From: Hyphomonas oceanitis SCH89
Lineage (GTDB): Bacteria > Pseudomonadota > Alphaproteobacteria > Caulobacterales > Hyphomonadaceae
Direction of reading: 5' to 3'
NCBI RefSeq assembly: GCF_000685295.1
Contig: NZ_ARYL01000015.1
Coordinates: 34,872-98,871 of the forward strand
Length of the DNA: 64,000 nt
A program made the translations under genes and the position numbers. The notes below the pieces were generated by a model. That model worked only from the letters and a program-made list of their open reading frames with translations. It was not told where the DNA came from and did no database searches. This document shows, in pieces, positions 8,414 through 15,908 of the stretch. Position 1 is the stretch's first letter; each line of letters begins with the position of its first letter.

Positions 8414-9088
8414 CTAGCTGAAGTCGCGGAAGACGTCGGCCGCAGACACGTCCTTCTTGTGACGATCATCTTCCTGCTCAGCTTCGTATGCAGCCGCATC
8501 GTCCTGCGTCGGCACAAGGCCCGGACCTTCCGTATTGAGGCTCTTTTCAGCTTCAATACGGCGGCGCTTATCCGCCGATTTCGCGATCACTTCATCCAGT
8601 TCGATCTGGGTGCAAAGGCCCAGCGTCACAGGGTCAACCGGACGGATGTTCTGCGAATTCCAGTGCGACTTGTCCCGCACATTGTTGATCGTCGACTTGG
8701 TCGTACCGATCGTCTTGGAAATCTGCGCGTCCGACACTTCCGGGTGGTTACGGATGAACCACGCCACGGCGTCCGGCTTGTCCTGACGGCGAATGACCGG
8801 TGTGTAGCGGCTGCCCTTGCGCGGCGGCTGCGGGATGTGCGCGATCTTGGATGCGGCAACTTTCAGGACATAATCAGGGTTCTCTTCGCCGCGCGCGATT
8901 TCCTCACGCGACAGGATACCGCCAGCGATCGGGTCAACGCCGCGCATGTTCTCGGCGACGTCCCCATCGGCGATGCCTTTGACCTCAAGATGGTGCAGGC
9001 CAGAGAAAGCTGCGATTTGCGTGAAGGTCAGGGTCGTATTGTCCAGCAGCCAGACGGCTGTCGCCTTGGGCATCAGAATCTCGGACAT
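8414..9088 (-). CDS. trcR: Cell-cycle transcriptional regulator TrcR (DUF1013)
   Basis: TrcR tracks with RNA polymerase in Caulobacter and supports transcription of ctrA and other cell-cycle genes (established knowledge). The 224-residue protein shows the DUF1013 hallmarks: MPKATAVWLLDNTTLTFTQIA, GLHHLEVKGIADG, a helix-turn-helix-like stretch VSDAQISKTIGTTKSTINNV (about residues 123-142) and an acidic C-terminal tail. An AAGGAGA site precedes the start at 9088. It is convergent with smr and has its own promoter and leader (9089-9211). The family call is firm; the function is by homology. Confidence 0.9.
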   Translation of the reverse strand: MSEILMPKATAVWLLDNTTLTFTQIAAFSGLHHLEVKGIADGDVAENMRGVDPIAGGILSREEIARGEENPDYVLKVAASKIAHIPQPPRKGSRYTPVIRRQDKPDAVAWFIRNHPEVSDAQISKTIGTTKSTINNVRDKSHWNSQNIRPVDPVTLGLCTQIELDEVIAKSADKRRRIEAEKSLNTEGPGLVPTQDDAAAYEAEQEDDRHKKDVSAADVFRDFS

Positions 9089-9211
9089 GGGATGTCTCCT
9101 TGGAGCACGTTGGGGCCTGAAATGCAGCCGCCCGACACATCGTGCCGGGCGGTCAAGGTTTCAGGCAAGCTTGGAACCTGAAAACATTATAGATCATGCG
9201 ATGCTGAATGA
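9089..9211 (-). promoter_or_regulatory. trcR promoter and structured leader
   Basis: A TATAAT -10 element lies on the minus strand at 9191-9186, with only a poor -35 region. The predicted leader of about 90 bases contains a hairpin at 9127-9151: a perfect 7-bp CCGCCCG/CGGGCGG stem extended by a CAC/GTG pairing around a 3-base loop. There is no U-tract, so it is not an ordinary terminator. It could affect mRNA stability or translation of trcR. Confidence 0.5.
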
Positions 9212-9224
9212 AAAGGCATACGTC

Positions 9225-10199
9225 TCAGAGGGTGAGAATGATCTTGCCCGAATGAGCGCCTTTCCCCATGTAGGCCTGCGCCGCCTCGGCCTCCGACATG
9301 GCGAACGTCTTGTCCAGAACGGGCTTGATACGGCCAGACACGACATGCGGCCAGAAATCCTTTTCCACCGCGTCGCGGATGCGCTGCTTCTCCGGCACGG
9401 GCCGCGCCCGCAGCGTGGTTGCAGCCAGCGTCAGCCGCTTCATCAGCACGGGCGCGAAGTTGACCTCCGCCGTAAAACCATTCTGGTAGGCGATATTGAC
9501 GATGCGGCCGTCCACTTTCGCCGCGCCGATATTTTTCTGAACGTAATCACCGCCGACCATGTCGAGCGTGACGTCCACGCCGCCCGCCTCGCGCACGACA
9601 GCCTCAAAGTCCTCGGTCTTGTAATTGATCGCCCGATCAGCGCCCAGTTCTGCAGCAAGTGCGCATTTCTCGTCGCTGCCGGCCGTGGCGAAAATCTTTC
9701 CCGCGCCTGCCACACGCGCCATCTGGATCGCCATGACGCCAATCCCGCTGGTGCCGCCATGGCAAAGGAAATCCTCGCCAGTCTTAAGACCGACCCGATC
9801 GAACACATTGGCCCATGCGGTGAAGAGGGCTTCCGGGAAACAGGCAGCATGTGCCATGTCCATGCCTTCAGGAATGGGCAGGAGCGAGCCCTGGTCCACG
9901 GCTGCGCGCTCAGCATAGCCACCGCCAGCCAGCAGGCCGCAAACAGCGTCGCCCACCTTCCAGCGCGTCACACCTTCGCCCAGGGCCTCGATATGGCCAG
10001 CGATTTCGAGGCCCATGATGTTGGACGCACCCGGCGGCGGCGGATAGGCGCCCTTGCGCTGGATCAGGTCTGCGCGGTTGAGACCGGCGGCGGCGACCTT
10101 CACGAGCACTTCACCCTGTTTCAGCGTGGGCACTTCGACGTCACCAAGACGGAGCGGCGCGCCATCCTCCACGATTACGGCTTTCATCATCTCGGTCAT
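9225..10199 (-). CDS. NAD(P)H quinone oxidoreductase, PIG3-like MDR family
   Basis: A zinc-free medium-chain dehydrogenase/reductase of 324 residues. It has the QOR-type GLNRADLIQRKGAYPPPPGAS N-terminal pattern, GLEIAG, the nucleotide-binding HGGTSGIGVMAIQMAR and a C-terminal GKGAHSGKIILTL ending. These match the NAD(P)H quinone oxidoreductase PIG3 subgroup, which reduces quinones by one electron. It starts at 10199 with an AAGGA site 9 bases upstream; Met5 is a possible alternative. It is divergent from the DUF1192 gene and has no obvious functional link to its neighbours. Confidence 0.88.
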   Translation of the reverse strand: MTEMMKAVIVEDGAPLRLGDVEVPTLKQGEVLVKVAAAGLNRADLIQRKGAYPPPPGASNIMGLEIAGHIEALGEGVTRWKVGDAVCGLLAGGGYAERAAVDQGSLLPIPEGMDMAHAACFPEALFTAWANVFDRVGLKTGEDFLCHGGTSGIGVMAIQMARVAGAGKIFATAGSDEKCALAAELGADRAINYKTEDFEAVVREAGGVDVTLDMVGGDYVQKNIGAAKVDGRIVNIAYQNGFTAEVNFAPVLMKRLTLAATTLRARPVPEKQRIRDAVEKDFWPHVVSGRIKPVLDKTFAMSEAEAAQAYMGKGAHSGKIILTL

Positions 10200-10300
10200 G
10201 GCGTCGTTCCTTCATGAAAATGGCGGTCAGGGAGTCGCTTCTAGCCCGCCTTTCTGTTTTTATGAAAGCCTACCGGCGTATGCAGAGAAGGAGAGGCCCC

Positions 10301-10480
10301 GTGTTTGAAGAAGAACCGATCCTGACAAATCGCGGCCAGACACTGGATCAGATGTCGATCGACGAACTGCACGCACGTATCAGCACCTTGCGCGACCAGA
10401 TCGCGGCATGCGAGACTGAAATCGCAAAGAAAGAGGCCCAGAAATCTGCGGCCGACGCCCTGTTTGGCGGAAAGAGTTAA
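10301..10480 (+). CDS. DUF1192 small protein
   Basis: A 59-residue acidic protein of the alphaproteobacterial DUF1192 family. I chose the GTG at 10301 (VFEEEPILTNRG) because a GGAGAG site lies just upstream and because the family begins near this point; longer in-frame readings add unlike sequence. It carries the family core LDQMSIDELHARI and a short coiled coil (about residues 15-50). The function is unknown. It lies directly upstream of the DUF1465 gene, a frequent pairing in this class. Confidence 0.8.
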   Translation: MFEEEPILTNRGQTLDQMSIDELHARISTLRDQIAACETEIAKKEAQKSAADALFGGKS

Positions 10481-10543
10481 GGCCTCGGAAACGGGTTATG
10501 ACTTAAGTATCGAGATTGCATTTTGTGTTCTGAGGTCTTGAAG

Positions 10544-11092
10544 ATGGCGGCAAACGGGTCACCCGAAAACGGCTCCGACAGCCTCAACTCTTTCACCGGC
10601 GGTAAACTTTTCGACACTGTGTTCGCGAAGGGCATGGCGCTGGTTGAGGAAACAGCTTCCTATCTCGACGGCCCCGGCCGTGATCACGCCCGCACCCTGC
10701 CGCGCGAGGCGGGCCTTACCTATTCCGCATGGAGCATGGAGCTGACAACGCGCCTGATGCAGGCTGCGAGCTGGCTAGTGATGCAAAAAGCCGTGCGCGA
10801 TGGCGAAATGCGGCGCGAGGATGCTTCGGCCCGCAAGTATCGCGTCAACCGGGATGATCCGCCGCTTGATGCCGATGCGCAGCGCGACAAGGGCCTGCCG
10901 CACCGTTTCCTGGAACTCGTCGCACGTTCGGAAGCCCTGTTCGAGCAGATCTGCCGTCTCGATCAGGCGCTCTACAATGCGCCGATGCCTGGTCAGGCCA
11001 AGAATGTCGTTTCAGACCAGATTGCACAGCTCCAAAGGGCGGCCGAAACCGGCGCTTTCGATCCCTTGATGGTCTGGCACCGCGCCAAGTAG
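10544..11092 (+). CDS. rcdA: DUF1465 protein, probable RcdA (CtrA-degradation adaptor)
   Basis: RcdA works with CpdR and PopA to deliver CtrA to ClpXP in Caulobacter. This 182-residue protein has the DUF1465/RcdA core: LVEETASYLDGPGR, SMELTTRLMQAASWL, a middle basic segment and SEALFEQICRLD. The ATG at 10544 follows GAGG; an in-frame TTG at 10523 is less likely. It is downstream of DUF1192 and convergent with an acyltransferase gene. The DUF1465 family call is firm; equating it with functional RcdA rests on my memory that the family was renamed after RcdA. Confidence 0.72.
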   Translation: MAANGSPENGSDSLNSFTGGKLFDTVFAKGMALVEETASYLDGPGRDHARTLPREAGLTYSAWSMELTTRLMQAASWLVMQKAVRDGEMRREDASARKYRVNRDDPPLDADAQRDKGLPHRFLELVARSEALFEQICRLDQALYNAPMPGQAKNVVSDQIAQLQRAAETGAFDPLMVWHRAK

Positions 11093-11095
11093 CCG

Positions 11096-12145
11096 TCAGG
11101 CTGCGGTCGGCGGCGGAGGCAGCAGGCCCGATGAGCGGCTGAATTTCGCCGCTTTGATGCGCAGCCGCATGGGCCTGCGATAAAGCACATTCAGGGGCGT
11201 CCCGCGGACCAGTCTATGGAACGCGAGCGACAGGGCCACGGCCACCAAAGCCGTCGCCAGAGCGATCAAACCCGCATGATCCATCTCGCCTTTTGCGATA
11301 AGGCCGCGCTGCATCAGCGTGACCGGTATGGCGCATGTCAGATAGATAATCAGGCAATGCCGCCCGGCATATCCAATGATGGACAGCCATTTGACATGTG
11401 ACAGCATCAGGCCAAACGCAATCATCGCTCCGGTGCCGGCAAAGCCCAGAGCCAGGCTGATCAGCGGCAGGCCCGCGACGTGGAGGCCGACGAAGGCCGC
11501 GTTGGCGACCGCCCATCCGATAAGGACACGCCATGTTTGCGCAGTATGTCCGGCAACGCGTTCAGCCATTTCAAAGATGACCGGTGCAGCGACGAAACCG
11601 GCAAAGAAGAAGACATACCAGCGGCCGAATTCGTTGAGGACAAGCGATCCAGTGTCTATCCAACCTGTTGCAAAGCCCATCTGTAAAAGGGCCGCCACAG
11701 CGAAGACTTTGCGCGCAGGCATGCGTCTTAGAAGCCAGGTCGCGCCGTGAAAAACGGTCAGCATGTAGACAAGGAGCAGGCTATCGCGCGGCTCGACCAG
11801 TGCATTTAGCAGGTTGCCCAGAAAGATGTGCGGTGCGGTGAGCAACAGTTCGCTGTTCAGCACCGCATCCTGCAAGACGAGCCACACGGCATAGAAATAC
11901 ACAAAGTGAAGTATCTTGCGGTCAATATAGTGTTTCGGCGGCCCGAAGAGCGTTCTGTTGAGAAAGAGGGCCGCAAGGAAGAAAAATGCCGGCATCAGGA
12001 AGGGTTGCGCCCAGCGCATCACCAGGTCCATCCAGTCACTATGCAGGCCTGAGGCGCTGAACCCCTGTGTGGTGAACAGGGTGACAATGAGAATAATACA
12101 CGCGCCTTTTGCGTGATCGACCCAATTTACACGTCCCAGTGGCAT
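11096..12145 (-). CDS. Acyltransferase family 3 membrane protein
   Basis: A polytopic membrane protein of 349 residues with about ten hydrophobic segments and the opening RVNWVDHAKGACIILIV, typical of Acyl_transf_3/OpgC-like enzymes. These transfer acyl groups to extracytoplasmic glycans or lipids; the acceptor here is unknown. I chose 12145 because a GGGGAG site precedes it and the family begins there; an in-frame ATG at 12190 would add 15 basic residues. It is convergent with the rcdA gene, with stops 4 bases apart. Confidence 0.8.
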   Translation of the reverse strand: MPLGRVNWVDHAKGACIILIVTLFTTQGFSASGLHSDWMDLVMRWAQPFLMPAFFFLAALFLNRTLFGPPKHYIDRKILHFVYFYAVWLVLQDAVLNSELLLTAPHIFLGNLLNALVEPRDSLLLVYMLTVFHGATWLLRRMPARKVFAVAALLQMGFATGWIDTGSLVLNEFGRWYVFFFAGFVAAPVIFEMAERVAGHTAQTWRVLIGWAVANAAFVGLHVAGLPLISLALGFAGTGAMIAFGLMLSHVKWLSIIGYAGRHCLIIYLTCAIPVTLMQRGLIAKGEMDHAGLIALATALVAVALSLAFHRLVRGTPLNVLYRRPMRLRIKAAKFSRSSGLLPPPPTAA

Positions 12146-12212
12146 TTCCTGCACTCCCCGTCGTTTTCGGGGGAGCCGTGCAAGATTCATGCAGCTTGGC
12201 GGTAAGGGGCGC

Positions 12213-12812
12213 CTAGAAAGTCGCGTAGACCCTCAGGAAATTGCCCGCCTGTTCGGCACAGAAGCCTTCGCGAACTGGTGCCCTCATGATCATCAGGCGG
12301 TGCCAAAGCGGGCCGAGCAGAAGTTCCAGCACTTCATCAAGGTCAAAATCGCGGCGGATCACCTTCTTGCCAGCGAGTTCAGCGAGCAGCATGCGCAACG
12401 GTTGGCGGATGTCGCGGCCAATCCAGGCACGCCAGACTTCACCGGCCTCCTTGTCGTCGACGGCGGCGAGCAGTGCCACGCGCAAGACGGCATGTCCCTG
12501 CCCGGTGCGTGCCGTCGCCTCCAGCGGCACGATCAGCGCCGTCACACGCTCCTGCGGGTCGCGGCCGCCATCCGGGCTGTCAGGGATCAGTGCCAGCGCG
12601 GCATCGACACACATGGCGCCAATCGAAGGCCACCAGCGGTAGATTGTCTGTTTTGAAGCGCTTGCCCGTTTGGCAACGCTGTCCACGCTGAAGCCGCGCC
12701 AACCCGTTTCGGCCATTTCAACACGTGTGGCCTCAAGGATCGCGGCTTTCGATTCTTCGCTGCGCGTCGGGCCCTTGCGGGAGGTCTTGGAGCCGTCGGT
12801 CGTAGTCGCCAT
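12213..12812 (-). CDS. TetR/AcrR-family transcriptional regulator
   Basis: A 199-residue regulator with an N-terminal TetR helix-turn-helix (about residues 18-65; VDSVAKRASASKQTIYRWW) and a C-terminal ligand domain of the TetR_C_11-like type. It lies upstream of the acyltransferase on the same strand and divergent from a carbonic anhydrase gene. The shared 149-bp gap contains an inverted repeat (12864-12890) that may be its operator, so it probably regulates itself and possibly the carbonic anhydrase. Confidence 0.88.
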   Translation of the reverse strand: MATTTDGSKTSRKGPTRSEESKAAILEATRVEMAETGWRGFSVDSVAKRASASKQTIYRWWPSIGAMCVDAALALIPDSPDGGRDPQERVTALIVPLEATARTGQGHAVLRVALLAAVDDKEAGEVWRAWIGRDIRQPLRMLLAELAGKKVIRRDFDLDEVLELLLGPLWHRLMIMRAPVREGFCAEQAGNFLRVYATF

Positions 12813-12863
12813 TGAAGTCTCCTGGAAAGGCGAGGAATGGTGATGGGTCTCATGATGCCTATT

Positions 12864-12890
12864 TTGTTATTATAGACATATCGCTAACAA
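12864..12890. promoter_or_regulatory. Inverted repeat, candidate TetR operator
   Basis: Perfect 6-bp arms TTGTTA and TAACAA are separated by 15 bases in the divergent gap between the TetR gene and the carbonic anhydrase gene. The sequence around them is AT-rich, consistent with overlapping promoters. Confidence 0.5.
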
Positions 12891-12961
12891 TTTGTCCCAA
12901 TTCCGCTTGCTGATCGCTCAATATCGATTACGCAAGCCGCGCAGACACAGGAATAAGTCAG

Positions 12962-13588
12962 ATGAAATCGATTGATGACCTGATTTCAGGCTACAGGCGG
13001 TTCCGCGCAGGTGATTATGCCCAACAGGCAAATCTCTATCGTGAGCTCGGCCAGGGGCAGGATCCGAATATCATGCTGATCGCCTGCGCTGACAGTCGCG
13101 CAGAGCCGTCAGATATCTTCAATGCCGCGCCGGGCCAGTTGTTTGTTGTCCGTAACGTCGCCAATCTTGTGCCTCCCTATCAGCCTGATGGCGGTCTTCA
13201 CGGTGTCAGTGCGGCGCTGGAATATGCGGTGAATGTACTGAAGGTTGGCCATATCGTGGTGATGGGCCATGGCGGCTGTGGCGGTATTGCGGCATCATTG
13301 GATGGTGCGGGCAATCCGGCCATCGGTGAATTCGTGACGCCGTGGGTCCGTCTTCTCGAAAAGGCCCGTGAGCGGGTTGTCGAGAGTGGCTCGGTGAACC
13401 CCCAGTTTGCCCTGGAGCTTGAAGGTGTCGAGGTCTCGATTGCCAACCTTATGACCTTCCCGTTCGTTGCAAAGGCTGTGGAGGCGGGAGAGCTTTCGCT
13501 TCACGGCGCGTGGTTTGCCATCGTTCATGGCGAGCTGCACTGGCGCAATGCAAAAACGGGTCGTTTTGAAGTGATTTCCGCTACTTAG
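12962..13588 (+). CDS. Beta-class carbonic anhydrase
   Basis: Interconverts carbon dioxide and bicarbonate. The 208-residue protein has the zinc ligands in CADSR (Cys41 with the Asp-Arg dyad) and HGGCGG (His and Cys), with PGQLFVVRNVANL between them. An AGGAATAAG site precedes the start. Its stop overlaps the convergent LysE gene by 8 bases. It lies next to the TetR gene and may share regulation with it. Confidence 0.93.
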   Translation: MKSIDDLISGYRRFRAGDYAQQANLYRELGQGQDPNIMLIACADSRAEPSDIFNAAPGQLFVVRNVANLVPPYQPDGGLHGVSAALEYAVNVLKVGHIVVMGHGGCGGIAASLDGAGNPAIGEFVTPWVRLLEKARERVVESGSVNPQFALELEGVEVSIANLMTFPFVAKAVEAGELSLHGAWFAIVHGELHWRNAKTGRFEVISAT

Positions 13589-14204
13589 CGGTTGTGAGGA
13601 AGGCCGCGAACCCGGCCGAGACGAGCATTGCAGCAGCGGCCGCGCGGTTGAACCAGAGCGCAAAAGCCGGGTTCTGGAAGCGGTGATTCATGGCGTCGGC
13701 GGCCCAGGCATAGACTGTGAGCCCCAGCATTTCTGTGGCCGTGACAGTGGCCATGATAATCGCTGCCTGCATGATGACCGGGTGATCGGCATCGAAATAG
13801 CTGGGTAGCAGCAGGCCAAAGAACACAAGCGCGTTGGGATTGAGCAATTGCAGGCCGATGCCCCGGCCAAAGAGGCTCGCTTTCGGTGGGGCTTGCGCGG
13901 CGCTGGCGCGTGGCTGGGTTGGATCACCCGTCGCCATGGTCCAGGCAAGCCAGGCGATGAACACCAGTCCGGCAAGTTTCAGCGCCAAGAGAATGGTGGG
14001 AGCACTTGCTGCGAACGTGGCGAGGCCTGTTGCGGCCAGCGTAATCCAGACAAGATTGGCAGTGGATATACCGACGGCGGGAATAAGCGCCGTTACTGCG
14101 CCGTAGCGCAGGGACGTACTCATCACCATCATCACAGCGGGGCCGGGCGTCAGGCCGCCTGCAAAGAACAAGGCCAGCAGTGCAAGCCAGACGGTTAAGT
14201 CCAT
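13581..14204 (-). CDS. LysE/RhtB-family amino acid exporter
   Basis: A 207-residue inner-membrane protein with about six hydrophobic segments and the family signature GGLTPGPAVMMVMS near residues 16-29, plus LLNPNALVFFGLLLP in the second half. LysE/RhtB proteins export amino acids such as lysine, homoserine or threonine; the substrate here is not evident. It is upstream of nothing obviously linked and is convergent with the carbonic anhydrase gene. A second LysE-type gene lies at 51527-52141. Confidence 0.87.
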   Translation of the reverse strand: MDLTVWLALLALFFAGGLTPGPAVMMVMSTSLRYGAVTALIPAVGISTANLVWITLAATGLATFAASAPTILLALKLAGLVFIAWLAWTMATGDPTQPRASAAQAPPKASLFGRGIGLQLLNPNALVFFGLLLPSYFDADHPVIMQAAIIMATVTATEMLGLTVYAWAADAMNHRFQNPAFALWFNRAAAAAMLVSAGFAAFLTTAK

Positions 14205-14225
14205 GAATGCGACCGCCGTCTGGCT

Positions 14226-14756
14226 TTAGCTTTTTTTACCGCGCTCTACGGCGAGCGAAATCAGCTCGCGCGCTTTTTCGATGCCATACCAGCCTTCGAT
14301 GCGCGTCCACTTACCTTTTTCGAGATCCTTGTAGTGCTCGAAGAAGTGCGCCGTCTTGTCGATCAGCGTCTGTGGCAGGTCGTGATAGGTGGCGATCTTG
14401 TCGTAATAGGACGTCAGCTTGTTATGCGGCACGGCGAGGATTTTCTCGTCGGGGCCCTTGTCATCAGTCATCATCAGGACGCCGACGGGGCGCGCGCGCA
14501 CGACACTGCCCGGAACCAGCGGGCGATTGCCAACAACCATCACGTCAATCGGATCGCCATCGAGGCTAAGCGTGTGGGGCACGAAGCCGTAATTACACGG
14601 GTAGCGCATCTCGGTGTAGAGATAGCGGTCGACGAACATGGCGCCGGAGGCCTTGTCGATCTCGTACTTGATCGGATCGCCGCCCAGCGGCACTTCGATC
14701 AGGACGTTCAGGTCATCAGGTGGGTTCTGGCCGGTTGTGATCTTGGAAAGGTCCAT
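14226..14756 (-). CDS. ppa: Inorganic pyrophosphatase
   Basis: Hydrolyses pyrophosphate to two phosphates, which drives biosynthetic reactions. The 176-residue protein has the family I signature DGDPIDVMV and the expected YLYTEMRYPCNYGFVP, KWTRIEGW near the end, and normal length. The region upstream of the ATG at 14756 lacks a clear Shine-Dalgarno site, which is unusual for a highly expressed gene. It is followed by lysE on the same strand. Confidence 0.95.
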   Translation of the reverse strand: MDLSKITTGQNPPDDLNVLIEVPLGGDPIKYEIDKASGAMFVDRYLYTEMRYPCNYGFVPHTLSLDGDPIDVMVVGNRPLVPGSVVRARPVGVLMMTDDKGPDEKILAVPHNKLTSYYDKIATYHDLPQTLIDKTAHFFEHYKDLEKGKWTRIEGWYGIEKARELISLAVERGKKS

Positions 14757-14870
14757 GGGACGAAGCTCGCTTGTCTGATCAGGGAGGAATTGATTTTGCT
14801 GGCGAGCCGGATGGCCTGTCGCAGCGCTCAGGTCAAGAGTTCGCAGTGTCCCAGAGGGTTAACCGTGCAT

Positions 14871-15170
14871 TCACGACACCGGCCACGGGTGCGATTCGAA
14901 TATGGCCAGTTCCACGTGCTCGGGTGACAGCTCGCGCATCTGATCGATAAAATCCATATTTTCAGGAAGGGCGATATGCGCCTTCATCGCGGCGAGATCC
15001 GACCAATACTCAAGAAAAACAAGGCGCGCAGCATTCTCGCAATCGACGTGAACATTGTGCCCAAGACAGTCAGCTGCCGCGCGCGCGCGTTTGGCATGTT
15101 CAAGAGCGAGCCCGAGGATACGGTCATGCTTATCTGGTGTCGTCGTGACGCCGCCTGTGACAATGATCAT
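14871..15170 (-). CDS. Antibiotic-biosynthesis-monooxygenase (ABM) domain protein
   Basis: A 99-residue single-domain protein of the dimeric ABM fold, shown by ITGG-like start, LVFLEYWSDLAAMKAHIALPEN and the final helix-strand HVELAIFESHPW. Members act as small monooxygenases or simply bind quinones or heme; no substrate can be named. It has only a weak ribosome-binding site and lies between ppa and the TIGR02466 gene, all leftward. Another ABM gene lies at 44425. Confidence 0.75.
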   Translation of the reverse strand: MIIVTGGVTTTPDKHDRILGLALEHAKRARAAADCLGHNVHVDCENAARLVFLEYWSDLAAMKAHIALPENMDFIDQMRELSPEHVELAIFESHPWPVS

Positions 15171-15194
15171 CTGAAATATCCAGTGTTTGCGGGG

Positions 15195-15809
15195 CTAATC
15201 CCGTTTGACGGCATAGTTGAAACTGATGGAAATCCGGGGAATGTCGCTCCGGTTTGGCATCACTTCGTGGCGCAGCCAGCTTTCCCAGAACATGGCGTGT
15301 CCCTGGGTGGGGGTGACGTAGACGAAGCGGCGGGCGGCTTCCGGGGCGTCGTCTTCAGGTTGTGGGGCGGCCATCATGAAGGCCAGGCGGGGGTCTTCGA
15401 ATTTGAGCTGTCCTGCCCCTTCCGGAATGGTCACGTAATAGGTGCCGGAGATGACGCTGCCGGGGTGGATATGGCCGGAATGGCTGCCGCTTTCGCCGAG
15501 GATATTGACCCATAGGCCGTTCAGCTCAAGTGTCTGATCCTGCATATCCCAGTGCAGATCACGGGCATAGGCCTCTGCTTCTGAATCGAGGAAAGCCTTG
15601 AGTTCTGCGATCTCCGGAAAGCGCTCCGGCAGGTCATCGAGCGAGGCATAGGATGTGTAACCGTCATAGCCTTCGCTGTCGCACCAGTCATTGCCGGCCT
15701 CGTCCTCATCTTCGAGCAGCCAGCACACTTTCTCGAGGGACGCCCGCAGCGGATCATCCCCGATTGCGGCATGGCGGATGAGGGTCGGGAAGAGCGTCTG
15801 CAGGGGCAT
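15195..15809 (-). CDS. TIGR02466-type putative 2-oxoglutarate/iron oxygenase
   Basis: A 204-residue protein of the TIGR02466 family, related to the double-stranded beta-helix 2-oxoglutarate/Fe(II) oxygenases. The probable metal ligands are in HSGHIHPGSVISGTYYV and WLRHEV, with a downstream Arg in SDIPRISISFN as the 2-oxoglutarate partner. The substrate is unknown. Its 5' end abuts the GC-rich repeat at 15814-15900, which may replace a normal leader. Confidence 0.78.
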   Translation of the reverse strand: MPLQTLFPTLIRHAAIGDDPLRASLEKVCWLLEDEDEAGNDWCDSEGYDGYTSYASLDDLPERFPEIAELKAFLDSEAEAYARDLHWDMQDQTLELNGLWVNILGESGSHSGHIHPGSVISGTYYVTIPEGAGQLKFEDPRLAFMMAAPQPEDDAPEAARRFVYVTPTQGHAMFWESWLRHEVMPNRSDIPRISISFNYAVKRD

Positions 15810-15813
15810 TAAA

Positions 15814-15900
15814 GGGTATTCTCGGGTCGTTGCGTGGGCTTCACGGGTTATTCGGGGTGCGCCGCATGGGACTTCGCGGACCGTTCCCGGTCCGCGAAGC
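15814..15900 (+). repeat. Intergenic copy of dispersed GC-rich repeat
   Basis: This block aligns over about 68 bases with the minus strand of the in-gene repeat in smr (7994-8071). Its right end is a perfect hairpin: a 12-bp stem CTTCGCGGACCG/CGGTCCGCGAAG (15872-15899) with a TTCC loop. No U-tract follows on either strand, so a standard terminator is unlikely. Confidence 0.6.
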
Positions 15901-15908
15901 GTGTCTTC

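Noticed and set aside
5304..10200. dnaA near the origin as in Caulobacter
   Set aside because: After secB, where Caulobacter has dnaA close by, this window has the Tim44, mltA, smr and trcR genes; no DnaA-like protein occurs anywhere in the window.
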